Positions 1 to 8,187 of a stretch of DNA of 42,520 bases are shown here, piece after piece. The translations under genes and the position numbers were made by a program. Source of the stretch: Frankia nepalensis (GTDB lineage Bacteria; Actinomycetota; Actinomycetes; Frankiales; Frankiaceae). The stretch covers positions 1 to 42,520 of the forward strand of contig NZ_JADWYU010000152.1 in the NCBI RefSeq assembly GCF_016786325.1. Reading direction: 5' to 3'. How positions within the stretch are numbered: the stretch's first letter is position 1; each line of letters opens with the position of its first letter. Below the pieces are notes generated by a model. The model did no database searches and was not told where the DNA came from. It saw nothing but the letters and a program-made list of their open reading frames with translations.

Positions 1-32
1 GTGCTGGCCGGCGACGCGTCGCCGGCCAGCAC
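1..32 (-). terminator. Perfect 32-base palindrome downstream of the acyl-CoA synthetase gene
   Basis: The first 32 bases are a perfect inverted repeat: two 16-base arms (GTGCTGGCCGGCGACG and its complement) with no spacer. It lies 41 bases beyond the stop codon of the minus-strand acyl-CoA synthetase gene, so it could act as a factor-independent-like terminator, although no T-run follows within the window. It sits exactly at the window edge, so a joining artefact cannot be excluded. Confidence 0.5.
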
Positions 33-73
33 AAACGAAACTCCAGGCGGATCAGTGAACTGGGGCCGGCTGG

Positions 74-1732
74 TCAGGCTGTGAACCGCTTGCGCAGGGC
101 GTTCTTGGCGATCTTGCCCATGTCGGTGCGCGGAAGCTCGTCGAGGAACTCGAGCTGCTCGGGAAGCTTGAACTTCGCGAGGCCGGCCGCCAGGCCGTGC
201 GCCGCCAGGTCCTCCAGCGTCACGGGGGCCGCGCCGTCGGCGAGCCGGACGACGGCGCAGCAGCGTTCGCCGGTGCGGGGGTCTGGCAGGCCGATGACGG
301 CGACCTCGGCGACGGCCGGGTGGGTCTCGAGGATCTCCTCGACCTCGACGGCGGCGATGTTCTCCGCGTTGCGGATGATGACGTCCTTGCGCCGGCCGGT
401 GATGCGGACGTGGCCGCGCGGGCCGACGACACCCAGGTCGCCGGTGCGGAAGAAGCCGTCGCCGTCGAAGAGGTCCGCGATCTCGCGAGCCGGCACGCCG
501 AGGTAGCCGGCGAAGAGCTGCGGGCCGCGGACCAGCAGTTCGCCCTCGACGCCGGGCGGGCAGCCGGCGCCGTCGAAGCCGACGACCCGCAGCTCGACGC
601 CGGGAGCCGGGCGGCCCTCGGTGACCGTGAGCTCGTCGTCGGTGTCGTCGAGCCGCGCGTGCGTGGCCAGCGGGAACTCGGTCATTCCCCAGCTGGAGAG
701 CACCCCGCGCCCGCCCAGCTCGCGCGCCACCTCCTCGTGCAGGCCGGCGGGCTTGGGGGCGCCACCGCTGTAGGTTGCCCGCAGCTTCGGGTAGAGCACG
801 ACACCAGGATCCTTGGCCCTCTCGGCCGCCTGGGCGCCGATGTAAGCCCGTAGGAACGGCAGCGCCGAGCCGAGCATCGTCGCGCCATGCGCGGCCATCG
901 CTCGCGGCGTGGCCTGTGGGTCGAAGCTGTCGATCAGCATCAGGCGCAGGCCGGACAGCAGCGACGAGGCCAGCATGACCGCGCCGCCGATGTGCGCGAT
1001 CGGGAACGCGATCGGGTAGAGGTCGGCGGGCGTCGGCTCCGCCCCCGCGACGTTGCCGCGCGCCGCGACCGACACGGAGACGTCGGTGTGCAGGACGCCC
1101 TTCGGGGCGGCGGTGGTGCCCGAGGTGGTGTAGATCCAGCGGGCCTCGCCCGGGCCGGACGGCGGTGCCGGTGGCGGGACCGGCTCCCCCTCGGCGACCA
1201 TCGGCAGGGCGAGCCCGCCCGCGGCCGCGGCGGCGCGGTGGTCGACGAGCAGCAGGTCGGCCGTCCCGCCGCGCTCGGCGATGATCGCGCGGAACATCGC
1301 CTCGTGGTCGAAGCCGCGCCAGGTCGGCACCGTGATGAACACCGAGGTCGCGGCCTTCTCGGTGACGTAGGCGACCTCGCGCTCCCGCAGGGTCTGGATG
1401 ATCGGGTTCTGGACCGCGCCGAGGCGGGCCAGCGCGACCATCAGCACCGCCGTCTCGAGCGTCGTCGGCAGCTGCCAGCTGACGACTGTGCCGACGCCGA
1501 TCCCCCGCGCGGCGAGCGCCGCGGCGACGCGCTCGGCGGCGCCCTTGAACTCGGCCGCGGTCAGCGACCGGCCGAGGTCGTCGAGGAGCAGTTCGGCGTC
1601 GGGGGTGGCGGCGGCCCGGCGCTCGACCAGGTCCCAGTACGTGGCCGCGTCCCAGTCCGGCGCGGGCGGACCCTCGTAGGCGCCCACGCTCCCGGTGCCG
1701 TCCACGGTGCTTCCTGCCCGAGTCTCGCTCAC
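74..1732 (-). CDS. Class I AMP-forming acyl-CoA synthetase (fatty-acid/aryl-CoA ligase)
   Basis: Predicted 552-residue cytoplasmic ANL-superfamily ligase that would activate a carboxylic acid to an acyl-adenylate and then to its CoA thioester. The ATP-binding P-loop is clear (YTTSGTTAAPKG, about residues 201-212). It is followed by the WGMTEF motif, the GDLG...GRRKD hinge region and the C-terminal PRTDMGKIAK motif carrying the catalytic lysine. The GTG start at 1732 is chosen because GGGAG lies six bases upstream; a start at 1816 would add 28 poorly structured residues. The next gene upstream on the same strand is an amidohydrolase, suggesting a shared degradation pathway. The substrate cannot be read from sequence. 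The family call is secure; the choice between fatty and aromatic acid is not. Confidence 0.9.
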   Translation of the reverse strand: MSETRAGSTVDGTGSVGAYEGPPAPDWDAATYWDLVERRAAATPDAELLLDDLGRSLTAAEFKGAAERVAAALAARGIGVGTVVSWQLPTTLETAVLMVALARLGAVQNPIIQTLREREVAYVTEKAATSVFITVPTWRGFDHEAMFRAIIAERGGTADLLLVDHRAAAAAGGLALPMVAEGEPVPPPAPPSGPGEARWIYTTSGTTAAPKGVLHTDVSVSVAARGNVAGAEPTPADLYPIAFPIAHIGGAVMLASSLLSGLRLMLIDSFDPQATPRAMAAHGATMLGSALPFLRAYIGAQAAERAKDPGVVLYPKLRATYSGGAPKPAGLHEEVARELGGRGVLSSWGMTEFPLATHARLDDTDDELTVTEGRPAPGVELRVVGFDGAGCPPGVEGELLVRGPQLFAGYLGVPAREIADLFDGDGFFRTGDLGVVGPRGHVRITGRRKDVIIRNAENIAAVEVEEILETHPAVAEVAVIGLPDPRTGERCCAVVRLADGAAPVTLEDLAAHGLAAGLAKFKLPEQLEFLDELPRTDMGKIAKNALRKRFTA

Positions 1733-1886
1733 GCCGTCTCCCGCCCGCCTCGTCCGATCATGGTGTTCCGCGGAACCGTCGACCGCCGGGTTCGCGCGCG
1801 CGCCTGCCAGCGACACCCGCCCGGAGGCGGATGCCGCTGACGGTGGCGCCTGGTCGGGCCTTCGCCGGGCCCTGGTCAGGCCTGGG

Positions 1887-3170
1887 TCAGGCCGTGGCCC
1901 GGCTGGTCATCTCGGCGAGCGAGATGCCCTCGTGCTTGATCTCGAAGCGGCCCTTGTCGAAGGGGCGGATCTCCACGTCGTGGCCGGCGGTCTCGGCGCG
2001 CAGCGCGCCGACCGTGGACTGCTCCTTCGACCGGTGCGCGAACGGGTCGAACGAGTACCAGCGCATCGCGTTCTCGTACGACATCTTGTTGATGTCCTCG
2101 TCCGGCACGCCGACGCAGGACTTGAGCAGTTCCTCGCCCGGCCACGGCCAGCTGGAGTCCGAGTGCGGGTAGTCGCACTCCCACGCGATGTTGTCGATGC
2201 CGATCTTGTGGCGCAGCTCGACGCCCACCGGGTCCTCGATGAAGCAGGTCAGGAAGTGCTCCCGGAAGACCTCGCTCGGCAGCTTCCCGCCGAAGTTCTG
2301 GCCGGTCCACAGGTGGTGCATGTCGTAGGTCCGGTCGAGGCGCTCGAGGAAGTACGGGATCCACCCGGTGCCGCCCTCGGACAGGGCGATCTTGATGTCC
2401 GAGTACTCCTTGGGGATCCGCGACCACAGCAGGTCCGCCGCCGCGCTGCAGATGTTCATCGGCTGCAGGGTGATCAGGACGTCCATCGGGGCGTCGGCCG
2501 CGGTGAACGTGAGCTGGCCGGACGAGCCGAGGTGGATCGAGAGCACCGTGTCGGTCTCGACCAGCGCCCGCCACAGCGGGTCCCAGTGCGCGCTGTGGAA
2601 GCTCGGGTAGCCCAGGGTCGCCGGGTTCTCGGTGAAGGTCAGCGAGTGGCAGCCCTTGGCCGCGACCCGGCGGACCTCCTTGGCGGCGAGTTCCGGGTCC
2701 CACAGCACCGGCAGCGCCATCGGGATGAACCGGCCGGGGTAGGCGCCGCACCACTCGTCGATGTGCCAGTCGTTGTAGGCCTGTACGACCGACAGCGCCA
2801 GGTCCTTGTCGTCCGCGGCCGCGAACAGCCGGGCGCTGAACCCCGGGAACGACGGGAAACACATCGAGCCGAGCACGCCCGCGGCGCTCATGTCCTTGAC
2901 CCGCTCGTGGATGTCGAAACACCCAGGGCGCATCTCGTCGAAGGCGGTCGGCTCGACGCCGTACTCCTCCTTCGGCCGGCCGGCCACCGCGTTCAGCCCC
3001 ACGTTCGGGATGACCGTGCCGTTGAACGTCCACACGTCGGAGCCGTCGTCGCGGCGGACCACCTTGGGCGCCACGTCGTCGAACCTCGCGGGCAGCCGCC
3101 CCTCGAACATGTTCGGCGGCTCGACCAGGTGGTCGTCGACGCTGATCAGGATGAGGTCTTCAACGTTCAT
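1887..3170 (-). CDS. Amidohydrolase family protein (ACMSD-like, amidohydrolase 2)
   Basis: A 427-residue TIM-barrel metal-dependent hydrolase or decarboxylase of the amidohydrolase-2 group. The N-terminal metal-site motif reads SVDDHLVEPPNMF (from about residue 10), and the C-terminal hallmark D-Y-P-H with a nearby W-P (WECDYPHSDSSWPWP) is present. The ATG start is preceded by GGAGG six bases upstream. The protein begins directly with the family motif, so the start is well supported. Such proteins are common in actinobacterial aromatic and polyketide-like degradation clusters, where their exact reactions are often untested. The gene lies between the acyl-CoA synthetase and a mycofactocin-type SDR, all on the minus strand. 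A second, more distant family member lies at 35896-36984. Confidence 0.88.
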   Translation of the reverse strand: MNVEDLILISVDDHLVEPPNMFEGRLPARFDDVAPKVVRRDDGSDVWTFNGTVIPNVGLNAVAGRPKEEYGVEPTAFDEMRPGCFDIHERVKDMSAAGVLGSMCFPSFPGFSARLFAAADDKDLALSVVQAYNDWHIDEWCGAYPGRFIPMALPVLWDPELAAKEVRRVAAKGCHSLTFTENPATLGYPSFHSAHWDPLWRALVETDTVLSIHLGSSGQLTFTAADAPMDVLITLQPMNICSAAADLLWSRIPKEYSDIKIALSEGGTGWIPYFLERLDRTYDMHHLWTGQNFGGKLPSEVFREHFLTCFIEDPVGVELRHKIGIDNIAWECDYPHSDSSWPWPGEELLKSCVGVPDEDINKMSYENAMRWYSFDPFAHRSKEQSTVGALRAETAGHDVEIRPFDKGRFEIKHEGISLAEMTSRATA

Positions 3171-3324
3171 ACCGAGCCTCCGCTCGTCCGCGCTGACGAC
3201 GCCATCGTCACGCGATCCTTCTCGTCGTGTACAGGGTTCTCGGGTGCTCCTGGGTCAGCCCGCGGGCGAGGGGGCGGCCACGGGCAGGGGCCCGTCCCCT
3301 CCCCGACGTCACCGTCCGCCGGCC

Positions 3325-3359
3325 GGCGGACGGCGGACGGCGGACGGCGGACGGCGGAC
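3325..3359. repeat. Five tandem copies of GGCGGAC
   Basis: Five exact back-to-back copies of the heptamer GGCGGAC fill these 35 bases in the 266-base gap between the SDR stop and the amidohydrolase start. The period is not a multiple of three, so it is not a coding repeat. It resembles a simple variable-number repeat. Confidence 0.9.
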
Positions 3360-3376
3360 GGGACCACTCTCTTGAT

Positions 3377-3390
3377 CACGAAATATATCT
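3377..3390 (-). promoter_or_regulatory. AT-rich box CACGAAATATATCT, candidate promoter/operator
   Basis: An unusually AT-rich patch upstream of the amidohydrolase gene contains CACGAAATATATCT. The box recurs as CACGAAATGGATCT at 4312-4325, just upstream of the SDR start (12 of 14 bases identical). It may carry a promoter or a common operator for these two minus-strand genes; this is inference from similarity only. Confidence 0.35.
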
Positions 3391-3436
3391 TAATCTTTCA
3401 ACGTCGCCGGGTCACCGGGTCGATCGGCCGGGACGG

Positions 3437-4297
3437 TCAGAACATCGGGGTCTTGAGCATCGCGCCGGCGTCGACCCGCAGGTTGAGGCCGGTGATGTAG
3501 CGGGAGTCGTCGCTGGCGAGGAACAGCACCAGGGACGAGATGTCGTCCGGCTCGACGTAGGGGATCGGCATCGCCTGCATCACCGGGAAGGCGAGCTCCG
3601 CCTCCTCGCGGGTCGGCGCCCGGCCCTCGGCCACGATGTCCGGCCGGAACGCCTTGTACACGACCTCGTTGTGCAGCAGGTGCGTGTTGGTGTTGGTCGG
3701 GTGAATGGCGTTGAGCCGCACGCTCGCCGGGGCGAGCTGCAGCGCCAGCACCTCGACGTAGTTCGCGATCATCTTCTTGGCCAGCGAGTAGGCCACCCCG
3801 CCGGTGTTGCCCATGGCCTCGGTCGTGCCCTTCATCATTCCGGCGGTCGAGCCGGTGACGATGACCGAGGCACCCGCGCCGAGGTGCGGCAGCGACACCG
3901 CGACGGTGTTCAGCACGCCGACGAAGTCGACGTCCATGCCGTCCACGAAGCCACTGGCCAGGTGGGAGTCGATGGCGGGACATATGCCCGCGTTCGCGCA
4001 GACGATGTCGAGGTGCCCGAACCGGGCCAGGCCCTCGTCGAGCGCCGCCTGCAGCGTCGGGCGCTCCCGTACGTCGGCCTTCACCGCGACGATCTGGCGG
4101 CCGAGCGCCTCGACCTCCTTCACGGTCGCCGCGAGGTCCTCCGGCGTCGCCAGCGGGTACGGCACGCTGTCGATCTGCTCGCAGATGTCGACCGCGATGA
4201 TGTCTGCACCCTCGCCGGCCAGCCTGATGGCGTGGCTGCGCCCCTGCCCACGTGCCGCGCCGGTGATGAACGCGACCTTCCCGTCGAGCTTGCCCAC
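3437..4297 (-). CDS. Mycofactocin-type NAD-binding SDR family oxidoreductase (copy 1)
   Basis: A 286-residue short-chain dehydrogenase. The nucleotide motif TGAARGQGRSHA begins at residue 12, NAG follows at about 102, and the catalytic residues are Ser150, Tyr170 and Lys174 (YSLAK). The GQGRSHA signature, the insertion near residues 40-60 and the total length match the mycofactocin-coupled SDR group, whose members hold NAD non-exchangeably and pass electrons to mycofactocin. The GTG start has GGAGG about six bases upstream. A close paralogue lies at 11293-12162, with catalytic residues at identical positions. It probably oxidises an alcohol made in the local degradation pathway. The mycofactocin biosynthesis genes themselves are not in this window. 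Confidence 0.88.
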   Translation of the reverse strand: MGKLDGKVAFITGAARGQGRSHAIRLAGEGADIIAVDICEQIDSVPYPLATPEDLAATVKEVEALGRQIVAVKADVRERPTLQAALDEGLARFGHLDIVCANAGICPAIDSHLASGFVDGMDVDFVGVLNTVAVSLPHLGAGASVIVTGSTAGMMKGTTEAMGNTGGVAYSLAKKMIANYVEVLALQLAPASVRLNAIHPTNTNTHLLHNEVVYKAFRPDIVAEGRAPTREEAELAFPVMQAMPIPYVEPDDISSLVLFLASDDSRYITGLNLRVDAGAMLKTPMF

Positions 4298-4311
4298 GTC
4301 GCCCTCCGTAC

Positions 4312-4325
4312 CACGAAATGGATCT
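4312..4325 (-). promoter_or_regulatory. Box CACGAAATGGATCT upstream of the SDR gene
   Basis: This matches the box at 3377-3390 in 12 of 14 positions and lies 15 bases before the SDR start codon. It is a candidate regulator-binding site shared by the SDR and amidohydrolase genes, inferred from the repeat alone. Confidence 0.3.
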
Positions 4326-4354
4326 ACCGGCCGAATACTGAACTGTGATTCAAA

Positions 4355-5743
4355 CTACTCGGATCCGTGCCCGGTTCCCTCCGGACTACGACCGGATTTC
4401 CAGGCGATCACCGGGCCCGCCGCCGCGGTGAGCGAGCCGAGCGCCGCGTAGTCGACGGGAAGTTCGAGGACGCTCACACCCAGCGTGACCAGGGCGCCGG
4501 CCAGCCGCTCACGGTGCTCGGCCGACGACAGCGGCGCGCCGCGCTCCCCCCAGACCTCGACGACGAGGCTGACGCCGAGCTTCTCCGCCCACGCGAGGCA
4601 GTCCGCCGCGACGCCGGAGGTCGGCGGCCGGTCGACCACGGCCACCGCGGCGCCGGCGCCACGCAGGCCGGCCGACAGCGCCCCGGCGATCGCGGTCCCG
4701 GCCCGGCCGGCCGCGGGCACCCGGACGCTGCCGAGCCGGACCGTCGAGAACGTCCTGGCGATCCAGTGCGCCGCCGGGCCCGGCTCGGTCCAGACGTCAC
4801 CCGCCTCGCCGAGGACCGCGGCGAGGTCGGCCGCCGCGCACGCCGGGTTCAGCGGCGCGCCGGTCCGCGCGTAGAGCGGCTGGACCACGGCGAACAGCTC
4901 GCGGTAGAGCGCGGGGCGCTCGCCGCCCTCGACGACCGGCACCCGCGCGCGCAGGGACTCGGCGGCCGCAGGCAGATCGGTGACCTCGACGGTCAGGGTG
5001 CGCGCCGGGTCGAGGCCCGCGGCGGAGAACAACGCGGGCGCGCACTCGTCGGCGTCGAGCCCGACGGTGACGACGAGCGCGTCTGGGTGGGCGCCGGCGA
5101 GCGCCAGGTCGCGTTCCTGCAGGCAGCCGGTGCCCAGGTGGTAGGGGCTCGCCCAGTGGAAGACGCCCTTGGCGGCGAAGGTGTTGAGCACGCCCAGCCC
5201 GGTGGTCGCGGCGAACCTCTGTAGCGCCGCCGTGGCGTCGGCCCGCACGACCCCGCGCCCGGCGAGCACCAGGTCGGCCTCGGTGATCCCGCCGTCGCCG
5301 GGCAGCCAGGGCCGGCCCGTGAGCCGGGGCGCCAGGCTCGGGTCCTCGTGGCCGGCCCGGCCCGGCGAAGCGAGGCCGGCGCCGGGACCGCTGCCGGGGC
5401 CGGCCGACGCCGGGTCGAAGCCGAGGCGGACCGCGACCGCGCCGGCGCCGGACTCACGGGCGGACCGGGCCACGTCCGCCAGCTCGTCCGCCGAACGGGC
5501 GGTGACGGGTTCGCCGGCGTCGACCCGGCGGGACAGCAGCGTGAGCACCTCGCCGTCCCAGAGCGCCGCGAGGCCCGCGCCCATCGTCGCCTCGGCCTCG
5601 GCGAGCGCGAGCGCGCACGCGAGATCCGGCGCGGGCACCGGGCGGATGCCCGGCAGCGCGCGCCCGGCGGCCGGGCCGCCGGGCGTCGTGACGACGTACG
5701 GCAGCCCCCACCGGCCCAGCCACTCACCGACTGACACGTTCAC
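4355..5743 (-). CDS. Degenerate thiamine-diphosphate-enzyme-like protein
   Basis: A 462-residue protein resembling acetolactate-synthase or benzoylformate-decarboxylase type enzymes. The central segment (GRGVVRAD..., LGVLNTFAAKGVF, GTGCLQERD) looks like the middle domain of such enzymes. The N-terminal pyrimidine domain is short. The C-terminal third has VVDRPPTSG where the diphosphate/Mg-binding GDG motif is expected, and the downstream Asn is not evident. It is shorter than the usual 540-600 residues. The GTG start at 5743 follows GAGGGCGAG closely. It therefore looks like a non-catalytic or altered-cofactor homologue, possibly a subunit or regulatory partner. It is divergent from the NIPSNAP-like gene. 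The fold assignment is moderate and the function is unknown. Confidence 0.6.
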   Translation of the reverse strand: MNVSVGEWLGRWGLPYVVTTPGGPAAGRALPGIRPVPAPDLACALALAEAEATMGAGLAALWDGEVLTLLSRRVDAGEPVTARSADELADVARSARESGAGAVAVRLGFDPASAGPGSGPGAGLASPGRAGHEDPSLAPRLTGRPWLPGDGGITEADLVLAGRGVVRADATAALQRFAATTGLGVLNTFAAKGVFHWASPYHLGTGCLQERDLALAGAHPDALVVTVGLDADECAPALFSAAGLDPARTLTVEVTDLPAAAESLRARVPVVEGGERPALYRELFAVVQPLYARTGAPLNPACAAADLAAVLGEAGDVWTEPGPAAHWIARTFSTVRLGSVRVPAAGRAGTAIAGALSAGLRGAGAAVAVVDRPPTSGVAADCLAWAEKLGVSLVVEVWGERGAPLSSAEHRERLAGALVTLGVSVLELPVDYAALGSLTAAAGPVIAWKSGRSPEGTGHGSE

Positions 5744-5754
5744 CTCGCCCTCGA

Positions 5755-5781
5755 CGGAAAGTATGTTATATACAATCTGCG
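5755..5781. promoter_or_regulatory. AT-rich divergent promoter/operator between the TDP-like and NIPSNAP-like genes
   Basis: An AT-rich island (GTATGTTATATACAATC, 5761-5777) sits in the divergent gap, 18 bases above the minus-strand start. It contains TGT-N5-ACA symmetry. Read on the minus strand, CGCAGATTG followed by TATA matches CGCAGATTGCATA at 11040-11052 above another SDR gene. A regulator common to both promoters is possible. Confidence 0.4.
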
Positions 5782-5879
5782 CTGGCCACCCCCGTGAGCC
5801 ACCAACGGCCCGCCCGGACCGGCCAGCGCGACCGTGGGCGCGCGACGCCCGCCACCTCCGGCGAGGAGAGGCTGGCCTC

Positions 5880-6632
5880 ATGAGCACCGTCAACACCAAG
5901 GTCTATACCCACGAGTTCATCGACATCCGGGGCTCGAACCGGGCGAACTACGTCCACCACATGACGGCGAACTGGAGCCCGATCGCCCAGGAGGAGCGCG
6001 ACCAGCTCTGCTACGGCGTCTGGGGCGTCATCGGCACGACCGGCCGCTGGCCACAGGTGATCAACATGTGGGAGGAGGACGGCTTCGACGGGCTCGCGGC
6101 CGGCCTCGATCACGAGACCAAATCGGCCACCTTCCAGGACCCGAAGCTCGCCAAGTGGTGGGAGGAGGCGGCCAACTACCGCAGCGGCGGCCTCGACCGG
6201 GTGGTCGTGCCGGCGCCGTGGGCGCCGACGATCTCCCAGCTGTGCGCCGAAGGGGTACGCGGCGACGTGTACGCGCACGAGATGGTCAGGGTTCCGCGGG
6301 GCACGGCCCGCGACTTCCTGGAGATCGTCGCCGAGGAGGCGACGCCGGTGTTCGAGCCGTTCGGCTGGAAGCTCGCCGGGGCGTTCCGCACGGCGCTCGC
6401 GGACGACTCCGAGTGCCTGCTGCTGTGGGCGATCGAGAGCATGCAGGCCTGGGCCGAGCTGGAGAAGGCGGCCACCTTCGGCGGCGACGCGGTGAACCGG
6501 TGGAAGAAGCGGCTGTACGAGGTGAGCGACTCGTTCGGCCGGTTCCTGATGCGGGACGCGCCGCTGTCACCGATGCGGATCGGCCGCCAGCCCAGCCGCG
6601 CCGACCGGCACGAGGGCTGGACCGACCTGTAA
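5880..6632 (+). CDS. Two-domain NIPSNAP-like / dimeric alpha-beta barrel protein
   Basis: A 250-residue cytoplasmic protein with no signal peptide. It appears to be two similar halves. Each begins with a short beta-strand ending in H-E (YTHEF near residue 10; YAHEM near 130), followed by a helix and a Trp-rich strand region, as in NIPSNAP or antibiotic-monooxygenase-like ferredoxin-fold repeats. The ATG at 5880 is preceded by GAGGAGAG. It lies 61 bases before the acyl-CoA dehydrogenase on the same strand, so the two are probably co-transcribed. Members of this fold near CoA-thioester genes are usually uncharacterised. The domain call is from pattern only, and no catalytic residue can be named. 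Confidence 0.55.
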   Translation: MSTVNTKVYTHEFIDIRGSNRANYVHHMTANWSPIAQEERDQLCYGVWGVIGTTGRWPQVINMWEEDGFDGLAAGLDHETKSATFQDPKLAKWWEEAANYRSGGLDRVVVPAPWAPTISQLCAEGVRGDVYAHEMVRVPRGTARDFLEIVAEEATPVFEPFGWKLAGAFRTALADDSECLLLWAIESMQAWAELEKAATFGGDAVNRWKKRLYEVSDSFGRFLMRDAPLSPMRIGRQPSRADRHEGWTDL

Positions 6633-6693
6633 GCAGTCGAAGGATCTGTAGGCGTCAAGGAAGGCGTCCTCGGTGGCGCCCGGGAGGTCTGGC

Positions 6694-7800
6694 GTGAGCG
6701 TGTCGTTCAGTGAGGAACGCGAGCAGTTGCGCGGCGTCATGCGCGAGTTCCTCGCGGACGTCGCCGGCGAGGAGGCGGTACGCGCGAGCATGGTCACGCC
6801 CACCGGCTGGGACCCGGCCGTGTGGCGCGGTCTGGCCGAGGACCTCGGCGTCCTGGGCTTGGGCATCCCGGAGGAGCTCGGCGGCGTCGGCGGCGGCTTC
6901 GCCGAGATCGGTGTCGTCTTCGAGGAGAGCGGCGCCGCACTGCTGTGCGCGCCCCACCTGGCTACGGTCGCCGCCGCGCAGGCGCTGCTCGCCGCCGGCG
7001 ACGACGCCGCGGCGGCCGACCTGCTGCCGCCGGTCGCGTCCGGGACCGTCGCGACGCTGGCGGTCACCGAGGCCGACGGACGCTTCGAGGAGTCCTCGGT
7101 GCGGGCGACGGCCGAACGCGGCGCCGGCGGCTGGCGGATCTCGGGGACCAAGATGTTCGTCCTGGACGGCGCCACCGCCGAGCTGGTCCTCGTCGCCGCC
7201 CGCACCTGCGGCGGCGTGAGCCTCTTCGCGGTCGACGGCGACGCGGACGGCCTGCGCCGCGTCGGTCTCGCGACCCTGGACCAGACCCGCCGGCAGGCGC
7301 GCCTCGACCTCGCGGGGGTGCCCGGGCGGCTCATCGGTGCGGAAGGTGCCGCCTGGCCGGCCGTCGAGCGGGCGGTGCGACTGGCGATCGTGGCGCTGGC
7401 CGCCGAGCAGGTCGGCGGCGCGGGCAGGGTGCTGGACATGGCCGTCGAGTACGCGAAGACCCGGGTCCAGTTCGGCCGGACGATCGGCTCGTTCCAGGCG
7501 ATCAAGCACAAGTGCGCGGACGTGCTCGTCGAGGTCGAGTCGGCCCGCTCGGCGGCCTACGCCGCCGCCGCGGCGGCCGATCGACCGGACGACCCGGAAC
7601 TCGCACTGGTCTCGAGCCTGGCCAAGGCCTACTGCTCCGACGCCTACGTGCACGCCGCCGCTGAGAACATCCAGATCCACGGCGGCATCGGCTTCACCTG
7701 GGAGCACCCGGCCCACCTCTACTTCAAGCGGGCGAAGAGCTCACGGGTGCTGTTCGGCGACCCCGCGTACCACCGGGAGCTGCTCGCCCAGCGGCTGTAG
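6694..7800 (+). CDS. Acyl-CoA dehydrogenase
   Basis: A 368-residue flavoprotein that would oxidise an acyl-CoA at C2-C3 using FAD. The order is typical: an N-terminal helical domain (EEREQLRGVMREFL), a middle beta domain (SGTKMFVLDG) and a C-terminal helical domain with RVQFGRTIGSFQAIKHK, ending in IHGGIGFTWEHPAHLYFKRA. The Glu of WEH is the likely catalytic base, as in related actinobacterial FadE proteins. The GTG at 6694 follows GGGAGG with six bases of spacing; a GTG at 6673 in the same frame is less well placed. It follows the NIPSNAP-like gene on the same strand. The substrate is unknown; the branch suggests a non-classical or aryl/terpenoid acyl-CoA. Confidence 0.92.
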   Translation: MSVSFSEEREQLRGVMREFLADVAGEEAVRASMVTPTGWDPAVWRGLAEDLGVLGLGIPEELGGVGGGFAEIGVVFEESGAALLCAPHLATVAAAQALLAAGDDAAAADLLPPVASGTVATLAVTEADGRFEESSVRATAERGAGGWRISGTKMFVLDGATAELVLVAARTCGGVSLFAVDGDADGLRRVGLATLDQTRRQARLDLAGVPGRLIGAEGAAWPAVERAVRLAIVALAAEQVGGAGRVLDMAVEYAKTRVQFGRTIGSFQAIKHKCADVLVEVESARSAAYAAAAAADRPDDPELALVSSLAKAYCSDAYVHAAAENIQIHGGIGFTWEHPAHLYFKRAKSSRVLFGDPAYHRELLAQRL

Positions 7801-7871
7801 CCGGCGGGCGTGGCGGGGTCGGTCAGCCGTCGATCACCCGCGGGACTTGCGGAGCCGCGCGACAAGATAGT

Positions 7872-7885
7872 TAGCTAATTAGCTA
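7872..7885 (+). promoter_or_regulatory. 14-base perfect palindrome across the ArsR start codon
   Basis: TAGCTAATTAGCTA is a perfect palindrome whose last base is the A of the ArsR ATG. A direct repeat, TTAGCTA-A-TTAGCTA, overlaps it. No Shine-Dalgarno sequence precedes the ATG, and TAGCTA lies seven bases upstream in -10 position, so the transcript may be leaderless. A repressor bound here would block RNA polymerase, consistent with autoregulation. Confidence 0.7.
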
Positions 7886-8187
7886 TGAGCCTCGGTGAGA
7901 CGTTCCACGCCCTCGCCAACGAGAAGCGGCTGACCATCCTGCGCTGGCTGCGCGACCCCACCCGGCACTTCCCGCCGCAGCGGTACGGAGACCTCGTCGA
8001 GGACGGCGTCTGCGTCATGTTCATCGCCGACAAGCTCGGTGTGGCCGCGCCAACCGCCACCGCTCACCTACAGGTGCTGGCGAGGGCCGGCCTCGTCACG
8101 GCCAGGCGAGCCGGGCAGTGGACCTTCTACAAACGCGACGAGAACGCGATCGAGAACCTCAAGCGGCGGGTCGGAGCCGAGCTGTGA
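7885..8187 (+). CDS. ArsR-family winged-helix transcriptional repressor
   Basis: A 100-residue single-domain regulator. The helix-turn-helix is seen as MFIADKLGVAAPTATAHLQVL (about residues 50-70), followed by a beta-hairpin wing (ARRAGQWTFYKRDE). Only one cysteine (in GVCVMF) is near the usual alpha-3 metal site, so the classical arsenic or cadmium thiolate site is absent; the ligand may be an organic metabolite. A perfect palindrome overlaps the start codon. Its TGA overlaps the GTG of the dehydratase gene, so the two are translationally coupled and the regulator very likely controls that enzyme. The family call is firm; the inducer is unknown. Confidence 0.88.
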   Translation: MSLGETFHALANEKRLTILRWLRDPTRHFPPQRYGDLVEDGVCVMFIADKLGVAAPTATAHLQVLARAGLVTARRAGQWTFYKRDENAIENLKRRVGAEL

